A program made the position numbers and the translations under genes. A stretch of 64,000 nt of DNA, taken from the NCBI GenBank assembly GCA_038373865.1, contig JAXGGA010002046.1, forward strand, positions 62,001 through 126,000. The letters run 5' to 3'. The notes below the pieces were generated by a model, which was given only the letters and a program-made list of their open reading frames with translations, had not been told where the DNA came from and searched no databases. The DNA is from Uloborus plumipes. Its lineage: Eukaryota > Arthropoda > Arachnida > Araneae > Uloboridae. Every line of letters begins with the position of its first letter. Positions within the stretch are counted from its first letter, which is position 1. Below are positions 48,518-63,601 of this stretch, piece by piece.

Positions 48518-48943
48518 AAAAACAGCAAATGATCATTTTAAACTGAGTATCATAAATCTAAATTTAACTTTCTTACCACATGTCTGTTAACATTTTAAGA
48601 CTGTTGCTATTATTATTATACTTTTATTGTTATTATTATAAGACCTTTTGTTATATTTAATACCTTTGTTGAAGGTAACAAAAAGACTTTTATTTCCCCT
48701 TTGTTGAAACAAAAATACTTACTTTAACTGTACATTCTAAGATTTTAACTAACCACTAAAATAGCGTTTTCAATTCCACTTAAACTTGATTATTCAATGC
48801 ACTATAGCAGACGATTTTACTTTTTATATTTTCACTTTTTGCAGCAAAATTTTTTGAGATAAAGTTGGAATGTTGATTTAACTAATACTTAGTATTTGGG
48901 AGGCGTTGCTAATACTAAGAAAGAGGAATTTTTTTTAGCGAAA

Positions 48944-49858
48944 ATGTATTTAAGAAGCAAGAAAAGAAAACTAATGCTATCCAAGAACAGAGAGAAAACT
49001 GAAGTTCATTCGAAAGTGATGCAAGCAGTTTGTATTACTTCGAGTACGGATGTCTCTCTGTCGATGCATCAAGATGGGTCAAAATTCAAGTTAGAAGAAA
49101 AATCTTATTCCGAAGATATTTACGATTACCTCAAACTCCGAGAGCTCGAAAATAGACCAACGTGGAATTATATGATGCGTCAACCATGGATAACACAGAA
49201 TCTTCGTAATAGAACAATTGATACTATTATATACGCAGCATACTGTTATAAAATGGATGACGAAGTATTACATTTGAGCGTGCAGTATTTGGATCGATAT
49301 TTGTCGAATACCACCATTTTAGCATCATCCGAAATGCCAATTGCTGCATTCGTTTGTTTACTGCTTGCGTCTAAATATGATAACAGTTGTGGGCCAGACA
49401 TAGCCGAATTTAATCATTTGATGAAAAAATTGTCGAGTAAAAAACAGCTTGGTAGAGTTGAAATCAAAGTGTTGAAAGTTTTGGAATTTGATTTAGGTGC
49501 AGCTACAATTTGCCACTTTATCCGATATTTTTGTTTGTCTCTCAAGTTATCAGACAGAACGCGAACATTGGCCATGTTCTTAGCAGAATTAACGTTTATG
49601 TATCAGGAAACATTCTTAGAATTTTTTTCAAGCCAAGTAGCTGCGGGAGCCTTGCATTTAGCCATTATCACTCTCAAGTTGAACTCTATTATGCTGGATT
49701 TACAAATGCTGACTGGTTACGATGCTGCTGAGATTTTTATTTGTTCAGAACATATTCAGAAAAAAGTGTCAACCTTCCTTTCTTCCCCACACAGATCAAT
49801 TTGCATAAAATATAAACCAATTTTGAAAGATGTGTTTAACCTTGCTTATGTAAATTAA
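48944..49858 (+). CDS. intronless, diverged cyclin A-like protein
   Basis: A single 304-codon frame, open from the ATG in good context (gcgaaaATG) to TAA at 49856-49858; the frame stays open upstream only to a stop at 48890, so no longer ATG-started form exists. Cyclin box 1 is clear (SEDIYDYLKLRELE; MDDEVLHLSVQYLDRYLS; LLASKYDN) and the A-type signatures follow: VEIKVLKVLEFDLGAATICHF, then LAMFLAELTFMYQETFLEFF. The Lys-Glu pair that contacts the CDK is kept (Lys144, Glu173). The MRAIL substrate-docking motif is replaced by LRNRTI (87-92), and no RxxL destruction box or KEN box is visible in the first 50 residues. A basic stretch SKKRK (5-9) could be a nuclear signal. Members of this family bind and activate CDKs. 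The lack of introns suggests retroposition. An acceptor-like tttttgcag at 48843 allows a spliced 5' UTR. Polyadenylation signal AATAAA at 49929. Confidence 0.85.
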   Translation: MYLRSKKRKLMLSKNREKTEVHSKVMQAVCITSSTDVSLSMHQDGSKFKLEEKSYSEDIYDYLKLRELENRPTWNYMMRQPWITQNLRNRTIDTIIYAAYCYKMDDEVLHLSVQYLDRYLSNTTILASSEMPIAAFVCLLLASKYDNSCGPDIAEFNHLMKKLSSKKQLGRVEIKVLKVLEFDLGAATICHFIRYFCLSLKLSDRTRTLAMFLAELTFMYQETFLEFFSSQVAAGALHLAIITLKLNSIMLDLQMLTGYDAAEIFICSEHIQKKVSTFLSSPHRSICIKYKPILKDVFNLAYVN

Positions 49859-49928
49859 GTTGATGGATGTATGCAGAAAAAGTATTACGTGTAAATATTT
49901 ATTCATTTTTTTTCCTGAAATTTTCATC

Positions 49929-49934
49929 AATAAA
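49929..49934 (+). terminator. polyadenylation signal of the cyclin-like gene
   Basis: AATAAA 71 bp after the stop codon, in AT-rich sequence, before the hAT insertion at 50067. Confidence 0.6.
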
Positions 49935-51402
49935 ATTTCGATGATTGTACTATGGAAGATGTTTCATTGCAGCCTGCTTTGCGCAATTATTTTAATTTAC
50001 AGGTACGTTTTTACTGTCATAAAAAAGTTCTTATGGTTTTAATTTATTTATATTATTAATGTAGTTCAGTGGTTCTCAACCTTTTCGCGGCTAACGCCCC
50101 CTTTACGAGTCAAATTTTTTCCAACGCCCTTGCATTAAAGATGAGGGGGTGTGCGAAAAGAGGTTTAAAATTTAAAAATATTTCCTTACAGAATTTTACA
50201 AAACGGTTAAAAAAGATACATTTTTCCTCGTTAGTCATTATTAGAACTAAAATGACGAATATAGAAACAAAAACAAATTCAGAATTAAAAATATTTTTGA
50301 AAGAAAATATCAAGCTAAAATGAAATAAAATAGAAATAAACAAGCAAAAAAAATTTTACCCAAAAAATGATGGAAACAATCAGATGCAATAAAAATAAAC
50401 AAGCAAAGTTACTTTTTTTCTCATTCGAAATATGAAAGGAACATTTAAAAATATATGTTAATGAGATATTTGTTGGTTTAATGCCAGTTTCCTCACGGTT
50501 GGTTTAATATTTTTTGTAAGGTGAAGTGAAGGCGCGTCTCTTCTTGGGTTGATTTGGAATCGATTTCTCTGTTTGGTAACTAGGTCGGTGACAACACTTA
50601 ATCCTCATTCGAAGAGGTAGAAAGAGGGGGAGACGATTAAAAGATTTTGACGACAGCTCACAGTTCAGGATAAATGCTACTAATGTCTCCTTGCAGCCAA
50701 AATCCTGCAAGATTGTTAACATTCTGGAAACCAGCTTTTCAAGTTTCAGTGGTCAAAAGTTCCTCTGCTGTCTCAATATTTTCAAAAGGGTTCATGAACC
50801 ATTGAGGAACGTTCAGAGACAAAAATATCCTCAAGACATTCAGAAGAGTCTTTGTGCAACGACTGAAGATGTTGGCAAAAAATGAGCATCATCGAAGGAT
50901 ATTTAACTAAAAATAAACCATAAAAGTAAATTAAAGAAGTGAGCAAAAGCCAAAGTTAAAAGAGGTCAAACAAAACAGTCAAACTGAGCGTGAACTCTAT
51001 GCATTGAAAATACGATTGATAGGTAAAAAATTAGGAAAATAACCAAACCGAGGAAAATAGCCACACGAATGCCCCGGCTCATCGAGATAATTTGGTTTTC
51101 TTTACGGTAGACTTTTCTTTCTCATAGGTCCTAAGCTAACTTATGAGAACATGGTGAAAGAAAATTAAGAAAGTGAAAAAACAAAACACAAAATCGATGA
51201 CGTTTAATGTTCTGATTTAAACGCTATTTGTGCGAGACACTCGAATGCAATTGTGATTCTTTTTCGCAGTATTTTGAATCCTCCATTAAATTTCGGCAAT
51301 AGACATTGAAATCTGGTATCTTAAACGGGGAATTGGTTCAGTCTGAAAACCAGTTTCGTTTAGAAACAATCATAAAAATAAAATTTTATAAAAAAAAGTA
51401 AA

Positions 51403-52735
51403 ACCGACTTCAAAAACGCAGCTGAAAATTGCACTAAAAAGTAAAAAAAAAAAAAATATTCTTTGAACACCATCGATACTACTTTTAAACATGAGTTTTG
51501 AAGTCGGTGCCGAAACAGTTAATAAAATCATTCGTACCCATTGATTGTACCATTTGATTGATTTTTCATCTCAAACAACACTTGAAATTGATTATGAAAC
51601 ATTTATGGTTGAGTAGCAAATGCACCCACAGCTCGATCATAGCATCCTAAAACTGCAGTTTCGCCCTTATTATGGGCTCCTCAGTTAGGAATAGCCAATG
51701 ATCGAGCCGGCGGCAAAAATCCTCTTATTGTAGCTAAGATAGCCAACAAACTGGTAGATAAAGTGAATTTATCTTACCAGCGAGCGTCCGCAAACTATGG
51801 TGCGGCTCAACTCGAAATTTGAAGGCTAAAGCTGGGTAATGTGCAATGAGTTACCGCCCGTAAGCCAGGGCTGAGGCAGAACTGTAGCAAATGCACCCAC
51901 AGCTCGATCATAGCATCCTAAGACTGCTTGCTATGATCGAGCTGTGGGTGCATTATTTGCTACAGTTCTGCCTCAGCCCTGGCTTACGGGCGGTAACTCA
52001 TTGCACATTACCCAGCTTTAGCCTTCAAATTTCGAGTTGAGCCGCACCATAGTTTGCGGACGCTCGCTGGTAAGATAAATTCCTTTTATCTACCAGTTTG
52101 TTGGCTATCTTAGCTACAATAAGAGGATTTTTGCCTCCGCCTCGATCATTGGCTATTCCTCACTGAGGAGCCCATAATAAGGGCGAAACTGCAGTCTTAG
52201 GATGCTATGATCGAGCTGTGGGTGCATTTGCTACAGTTCTGCTTCAGCCCTGGCTTACGGGTGGTAACTCATTGCACATTACCCAGCTTTAGCCTTCAAA
52301 TTTCGAGTTGAGCCGCACCATAGTTTGCGGACGCTCGCTGGTAAGATAAATTCACTTTATCTACCAGTTTGTTGGCTATCTTAGCTACAATAAGAGGATT
52401 TTTGCCTCCGGCTCGATCATTGGCTATTCCTAACTGAGGAGCCCATAATAAGGGCGAAACTGCAGTCTTAGGATGCTATGATCGAGCTGTGGGTGCATTT
52501 GCTACAGTTCTGCCTCAGCCCTGGCTTACGGGCGGTAACTCATTGCACATTTATGGTTGTTTTTATTATGAAACATGTAACCGAAGAATTGGCACGAATT
52601 TCCTGTTTTTTCGGCACCGACTTCAAAACTCATGTTTAAAAGTAGTATCGATGGTGTTCAAAGAATAAATTTATTTTTTGCTTTTTAGAGCAATTTTCAG
52701 CTGCGTTTTTGAAGTCGGTTTTACTTTTTTTTTTT
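51403..52735. repeat. foldback repeat 'cgacttcaaaac' family with insert
   Basis: Left arm 51403-51500 (aaaccgacttcaaaaacgcagctgaaaa... tttgaagtcggtgccgaaa) and right arm 52612-52735 (its reverse complement) are near-perfect inverted repeats of about 100 bp. Between them lie 'catttatggttg' duplicates that bracket the tandem block 51619-52553, marking where that block was inserted. Confidence 0.8.
51619..52553. repeat. ~270 bp units, one inverted plus two or more in tandem
   Basis: The mark 'gctatgatcgagctgtgggtgc' occurs at about 51930, 52204 and 52474, giving a 270-274 bp period. 51619-51928 is the same unit in reverse, meeting the direct array head-to-head at about 51928. Units are nearly identical, so the array is young. 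Confidence 0.88.
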
Positions 52736-53167
52736 TTTAATTTTATTTTTATTTCATTCTTTTCAGTGTAAATGCATACCCGGAAGAGTGTCATGTTGCC
52801 ATCATGACGCTTCATCTCACTTTATTAACGCGTCCAAAATTTGAAACGATTGCCACTAAAAAAAAATTGTGTTAATTTCTAGGATTTAATTAAAGCATGT
52901 TCAAAATACAAGTTTTCAGCCGATTATACGCATAAAACTGGCCAACAGATTAATCTGCAAAGTGCCCATTTACTGCCGATTCATTATTAGTGCATCACTA
53001 AATTTAACCTTTAAAAGTTAAGGTGATGGGACCTGATGGGAGCCTGGAAATATATTTTTTTTAAAAATGGGGAAATCAGGAATAAATATTTTCCATCAGT
53101 AAAACTGCGGTTTGCATGCCGCATTAGCGTATGACGTAGACGCTGCATTTTTTTCTGCAGCTTGAAA

Positions 53168-53248
53168 ATCCACCGATTCGCTCGAGGATCGAACTGATGC
53201 TCTTGCCAATGAGAGCCCAGCGTCTTTACCGTAAAGCCACTCTATCGG
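53168..53248 (-). repeat. tRNA-like (SINE or tRNA pseudogene)
   Basis: The minus strand reads 'gatagagtggctttacgg' (A-box-like), 'gggctctcattggcaagagc' (anticodon/variable-arm-like) and 'agttcgatcc' (B box). The spacing suits a Ser/Leu-type tRNA relic. No clean acceptor stem. Confidence 0.45.
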
Positions 53249-54116
53249 CGAGCGACATAGCAAAGAGTGTGCGCATGAGATTCCGTTCAAGACGCGCAAA
53301 GAGTATGCGCATGAGCGGAATTCTGAAGATTTCCCTCAATTTCTTCAGGATTCCGGTCTCAAACCCCGCATTATGGGACCATGGGACCACTTTTGTTTGA
53401 AAGGGAAGGTGTACCCTTTCAAACAAAAAAAAAAAAATCCAAATCGGACTATTCAGTAAAAAGTTATGCGTGGTCATACATTAAAAAAATATTCACCGGT
53501 TGACTAGAGAACCTCCTCCTTGTTTTCGTCGGTTAAAAATAGGTGACTGAAACTTGAAAACTTAATTTGACCATTTTCCCCTGCAGGTGCAGGATGATAT
53601 TTTTACATGTAAGATAATAACTAAAAAAATGCGTTATTGAAATTTTCTTACAGATATTAGAAATTACATTGCTATGGTAAAAAAACAGTTCGGCTAAAAA
53701 ATAACCAAGCGATGTTATGGCTAATACTTTTGAATTTTATCTAGCTATGTGTGATCAAAATTAGCCAATTGACTAATATTAGATAAAACCACGCAACCTT
53801 GATTGTAACAGCGATTTATTGTAACGGTTCTTTATTAGGTAAAGCTGGACCGCGGAGAGATGGCGGGTGACCGTGAACTGGAAACGGACCGCATTATTTT
53901 GTAATAGGTAGCATCAGAGAGATCACGCAGGAAGTAAAAATAAAACGAGAAAGTAACAAATAGCTTTTGACGCTGATTCTTTCTATTTCAAAATTAAATA
54001 GGTCTGTTTCTCGCTTCAATGTCATCCGCCATCTCTCCGTGGTCAAGCTGTAACATCCTCTCTCAAGATTGTCGGACGCAAAAGATCACTAAAAAGTCAA
54101 ATCGCTACAAGAGAGA

Positions 54117-54151
54117 TAGAGAGAGAGAGGGGGGGGGGGGAGGGAGGGAGG

Positions 54152-54187
<36 letters not shown>
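54117..54187. repeat. (GA)n microsatellite with G-run
   Basis: GA dinucleotides interrupted by a 12-base G run and (GGGA)n, then perfect (GA)n. Confidence 0.9.
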
Positions 54188-54192
<5 letters not shown>

Positions 54193-54596
54193 CTTCATAA
54201 GTTTATTTTACAGTTTATTTTCAAGTTGGATTCTTGATTTAATGCAAAATTAATTTTGATTTTTAAAATTAAAATAAATTCTAATACTTTTATTGTCCTC
54301 TGACCCCCAAATTTTCCCACCGCCCCCCTATCGCCCAAAATATACTCACCGCCCCCCTACTGCCCAAAACATGACCACCACGCCTCAGCATCTGCTCACC
54401 GCCCACAGGGGGGCGGTACCGCCCCCGTTGAGAACCACTGATGTAGTTGATATCTATGTGAAATTATATTTTTTGGTTTGTGAATAATTTAAATCGTAAT
54501 TGTTAGAAAACTAAGGTGATATTTGTGAACTCATCTTTTTCTATTTATATATTTCCAGTCATTACTATAAACCGAAAACCATTCATACAATAGCGC

Positions 54597-56150
54597 AGTT
54601 TTCGGTTTTTTAATTATATTTTTAAATGACAGAACAACATGCATGTTCAAAATTGGTGACATTTTTTTTGAGGTACGACAAGTATAGATTTTTAAAAAAA
54701 AAATAATTTTTAAAGTTCAATGGGGAAGTTTTCGATTTTTCAATTTTATTTTTATATGATAGAGCAACATACATGAACATCAACGGCGAAAAAATTTTTG
54801 CGCTGCGACAAGTAGTTTTTTTTTTAAATAATTTTTAAATTTCAAGCGGGGGTGACGTCACTGGGCATTCGTTGACGCTTTTAAACTTTCTATTAAGGTG
54901 AAGAAAGAGCGAGAAGCTTTAGATGCGAGGAGCTCGAGAAACCGGTTTCTCCGGCTTCCGCACTGTTGTTCGCTCTGCACTGCCGTAATTTTTTTTCCTC
55001 GCCAAGTGATGCGTTCTAAAAATTTGAATACGAATTTCACCAAAAAATATCAAAACAATCACCCCTAGCAGGGTATTGGATTGCTCTTTGATAAATCCAG
55101 TTTTAATAGTGAATTAGTAGACTTTAAGGTATTGATTACGGAAGGAGAAAATCCCGCAATGAAACGATAATATAGCAAAAATCAAATTTTTATGGATGAA
55201 AGGCTGAAAGTTACTGCCATCCGACGTCACGGGTTTCGGTTTCAAGGCGCGCTTTTTTTTGCGCGTGGGTTTTAAAAAAAATCATTAAGAATCAACCGTT
55301 TTGTTTTAAAATTCGGCAATGGTGAATTTTTGTGTTTTGTAAGCCTCTTAACAATATTTAGTAGTTAAAAAAGGGATATTCAATAGGTCACAACTACCCT
55401 ATTGACGGTGACATCATATGGCTGGCGGGATTTTTCGCTTTTCCACCGCAAGCACCAATAGAGCAAAAAGCTTAGTGTATTAGCACGAGCGGAAAGTTTT
55501 TTTCGCTTTTTCACAACGCTTCCTTCAGCGTTGCCGTGTTTGGTAAAAGTCGCCAAGTTATGCCGTTCTACTAAAAAGCTGAATAAGGTTTTCGTCGCAA
55601 CAAGTTCAAAACAATCATCGCTGATAGTGGCAGGTTATTGGATTGCCCTTATACTAAAATGCAACGTTTCTTGACAAGACATCGTGACGTTTGCCTATGA
55701 AAAACGAGCTAGATAAAACGTCACAGCCTACTTGGCGAATAAGAGGAGATCGCTGACTGCTTGTGAGCTCTTATTGGCTCCGCCCGTAGTGACGTCAGTG
55801 CCAAGTTAAGTTGCATTCTAGTATAGACGAATCCAATTTCCATAGTGAATTAAAGGAACAAAACTAATTGATAACAGAATGAAAAAAAAAAAAGAACTCC
55901 GCAATAAAAAGATAGCTGCAATACAATTTTTGCGTGAAAGGCAACGATTACAGCCATGTGACGTCACTGGTTTCGTTTCTCAAAGCGCCTTTTTTTGCGC
56001 GTGGGTTTTTAAAAAAATCATTAAAAATCAAGCATTGTGTTTCAAAATTTGGCGATGGGGAATTTTTGTGTCCTGTAAGCCTCTTAAGAATATCTAGTTG
56101 TCGAAGTAGGAATATTTAATAAGTTGAAACTTCCCTATTGAGCTCATCTT
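54597..56150 (+). repeat. diverged direct repeats, two scales
   Basis: 54597-54840 holds two units of about 130 bp ('gttttcgattttt...gacagaacaacatgcatg'). 55200-55430 and 55930-56150 are copies of a ~220 bp block ('tttttgcgcgtgggttt', 'aatttttgtg..ttgtaagcctctta'). Several 'gtgacgtcac' palindromes recur (54850, 55225, 55790, 55960). No coding sequence. Confidence 0.65.
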
Positions 56151-57055
56151 TTTAATAACGCTATACTGATGCTTTTCATTCTCCTCTCCTAGTTTTCAGC
56201 AAAGCCAACCCCCCAAAAAAACTGCTAATAATAAACTGTTAATAATAAACTGAAATAATGTCGGAACAGTACGCTGAGTGACTGTTGAGAGTACCGTGTA
56301 CTGTTTGCTACCTAATTGCTGGATGTTTAGCAATTGTTTCCTGCTCCTATTGTAAATAGTGTACGTACTTGTAAATAAATTTATAGTTACTTCCTCAGGA
56401 GGTGCTACGGACTCGTTACAATACTTTTTTCATTTGTACGTTATTTACCTGGCGTTTCTTAAAAAACGTATAAGTGATGCTCCACGGTATTATTTTAAAT
56501 TGTGGGTTTAGTTAAATTCCTACATTTTCTTTCTTAAAATTAAAATTCCAACAATAGGCAGAAAAATTCCAATATGTCATGCTAGTACAACTCATGTGAA
56601 AAATGCACACTTAAACTTAGCTAACATTGTTTTGTACACAAACTTCAAAAGTTTGTTATTGTTTGTAAATTTGTTGTTAAAATTAGGAGATAATATTTTT
56701 ATTTCCAATTGAGTTTCGAACAGATTTTTACTTCCATTGTCCAAAACAATAATGTTTAATAATAAAAACTAGACCTGAATTCCAAAAAAATATACATTTC
56801 TATGAATTAGGGAATTTAAAGTAAAACAATCAAATATGAAAAAATCTAAGAAAAAAATAAACTGTAAGTATCAATTCAAGTTTTTGGTGTGCCGGAGGGG
56901 ACAAATCCCTAAAGTAAGTAATTTTCAGGAGGGGGTCCGTGGAGACCTGAAATTTGGGAACCACTAGACTATACGGAATTATTTTATTGGCAGTAATTAT
57001 GTAACTGGGCTGGATGTTGAGAAAAAATTGAAGATGAGTACTGCTTTGATAAACT
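56151..57055. other. gene-free stretch 3' of ferritin
   Basis: A segment ending gggaaccactaga at 56972 resembles a decayed hAT terminus. No exon seen. Confidence 0.45.
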
Positions 57056-57061
57056 TTTATT
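57056..57061 (-). terminator. ferritin polyadenylation signal (candidate)
   Basis: Minus-strand AATAAA, about 150 bp after the ferritin stop. A second AATAAA overlaps the stop codon itself (57214-57209) and is too early to be the main signal. Confidence 0.5.
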
Positions 57062-57209
57062 TCATGTTTTCTACAATAGAACATTGCATGGAACTGCACA
57101 TTTTGAAAAGAACTGCAAATGCTTAAGAACTATGGATTTAAGTATATGTTAAGAACTAAAAAGGATCTTCATTCTGATAGAGCTAAGCAGTTCCGAAAAA
57201 AAATGGTGT

Positions 57210-61758
<4,549 letters not shown>

Positions 61759-62737
61759 CTAAATGAGTAAACAAATTTCTTTTAATTACTTTTTCAGATA
61801 CAGTTAACTTTTTTTTCTTTTTAAATAGGACAAAAACTATTCAGAGTGCAAACACTATTTTTACTATATCGCACATCCAGAATGAAGGGGGTACATCTTA
61901 AAATAGCTATTTTGAGAAAAATCGATTTGAAAATTTGAACTTTTTAAAATCCTTGCCCCGGCTCTAATAACTTACAATGAGCCAAACTGTCATTGCTTGG
62001 TTGATTAAAGGTTCTGCTAGGTGACTATGGTGTGCGTTTCCCGGCCAATTTTAAATAAGTTGGTAATTAATGAGAAGTGCCCCTTTCATTCTCCATTTTC
62101 ACCGGCTTGTACACTATTTAAGTTTTTTTGAAATTCTTGTCGGACTTTAACCTACCTATTGCTGTTTCATTTCAGAACGATATTAAATCAAATTTTAATT
62201 CCTAATGATTTGATGCTAGGTTACATAACACTATTCTTCTTGTTCTAAAAAAAGGAACCTTTCATAAATTACTTGTGCACAAACAATTTATACTTAATAA
62301 CAAACAATTAAAATGAGTGTCATTTAAAAAAAATCAAAATTACGGCTTTCTTAATTGGTTTTAAAAAAGTACTAACTATAATTTGCACCAAAGAAGCTCG
62401 GCGAACTTTGATTATCAAAGATGAGCCCCTTTCAAACTCAATTCTCCCTTCACAATCGGCAGAATGATAAGGGCATAAGTTGTTTTAGCTGCGACTGTTA
62501 ACTCTAGACCCATTTTGGGTCCCGGTAGCAGAAATTGCGAGACGGGAGACGAGTGTCGCAGATTTTTCAGTGACCTGCAGATAATTTTGTACTTATCCCA
62601 AGAAATATGTTGCTTTGTAAATGTTAGCTGTCTTGCTGTTCACTGTTTTCATAACGGGCATAATTTATTTTTGCTTCTTTAAAATAAAATCACATACTCA
62701 TCATACCTCTGCCTGTGTATGAAGCTCAAAGGTTTAA

Positions 62738-63202
62738 CCTTCGTGGGTTCCTTGGGGTCATATGTGACCCCAATGCAATTTCTGTTTAATATATCTTGTT
62801 TATCAGCCATTTGTTTTTAATTTCATTTTGTGGCTTTTATTCTTCTAGTTTTCTATTCAAAATAATGCTATTATTGTGTTTTAATTCTCCCGAATTGCAT
62901 TTTTTGCACACAAGACCGTTGGGGTCACTTCCCCAGAATGCCAAAAAAAGAGGACGTTGCAACTTTTGTCCAAGAGAACTGGACAGAAAATGCATCGAAA
63001 AATGTCATAAGTGTTTGAATGCACTTAAATTTTACTTTGATTGTGTCTTTTTATTTTTATTTTTTTAGCATTAAAAAGTGTGTGAACTTAAATAATGCAT
63101 GTAACATTCAATAATTATAATAAATTAATTAAAGGAAGCATTGGGGTCGTTTATGACCCCAAGGGTCTTGAGTGTAACTGAAATGGGAGGGACTCACGAG
63201 GT
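62738..63202 (+). mobile_element. piggyBac-like remnant
   Basis: Flanked by TTAA (62734-62737 and 63203-63206), the piggyBac target. Terminal repeats CCTTCGTGGGTTCC and, reverse complemented, ACCTCGTGAGTCCC agree with a one-base offset, and subterminal 'ggggtcatatgtgacccca' / 'ggggtcgtttatgacccca' are inverted. 465 bp, with a short coding remnant. Confidence 0.75.
62928..63020 (+). pseudogene. piggyBac transposase C-terminal cysteine-rich domain fragment
   Basis: The plus frame reads LPQNAKKRGRCNFCPRELDR then KCIEKCHKCLNAL. The pattern R-C-x2-C...K-C-x3-C-x2-C matches the zinc-binding DNA-binding tail of piggyBac transposases. No catalytic domain remains, and position within a TTAA-flanked element supports the call. 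Confidence 0.6.
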
Positions 63203-63601
63203 TTAAATGCTTTGGAATTGGTTAATTTTCCTGAAAATAAATGATTTAAATAACTAAAAAAAAGCAAAATATTCAATATTTTAACTTTAATATTTTGTCA
63301 ACCTTTTACATTCGCCTAGAACTATTTGGTAAATAATACTATTTGGTAAATAATAACAACACAAGCCCCCCTCCCCCCAGAAAGGGCTTGTGTATGTTAT
63401 GAAAACTTAAAATAAAACTCATAAAAGTGCTGCAGATTATTTTCAACTTCCCAAATCAGTGTCGCAGACCGACTAGAAATTTTCTGCTACTGGGTTTTGG
63501 GTCAGTTTCTCATGTAAGGTGTACTAAGGTATGCTTTTTAAAAATATTTCCAAAAAATGCAATTTTTGAGATGTGCCCCTTTCATTCTGGATGTGCGATA
63601 T

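Larger units (their letters stand above)
50067..54440. mobile_element. hAT element (CAGTGGTTCTCAAC ends), copy 2, 4.4 kb
   Basis: The ends CAGTGGTTCTCAAC and GTTGAGAACCACTG are perfectly inverted, and the octamer ATGTAGTT is perfectly duplicated at 50059-50066 and 54441-54448. Its right end (ggggcggtaccgccccc and 'caccgcccccctac' subrepeats) corresponds to the left end of copy 1 at 26184, so orientation is opposite. The interior holds a foldback, inverted and tandem repeats, a tRNA-like repeat and a GA microsatellite. I see no hAT transposase, so most of the length is later insertions. Confidence 0.92.
61866..63601. mobile_element. inverted-repeat element in ferritin intron
   Basis: The left end ATATCGCACATCCAGAATGA and the reverse-complemented right end ATATCGCACATCCAGAATGA are identical over at least 20 bp, and similarity continues (agggg.acatct). 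Further subterminal inverted blocks (tagcagaaa...gtgtcgcag near 62535, and its reverse near 63460) extend the arms. 1736 bp including a nested piggyBac-like element. No transposase and no clear target duplication. Confidence 0.75.

Noticed and set aside
48896..48943. N-terminal extension of the cyclin-like frame to 48896
   Set aside because: It begins at TTG, not ATG. The first ATG, at 48944, has a good context, so 304 aa is the supported product.
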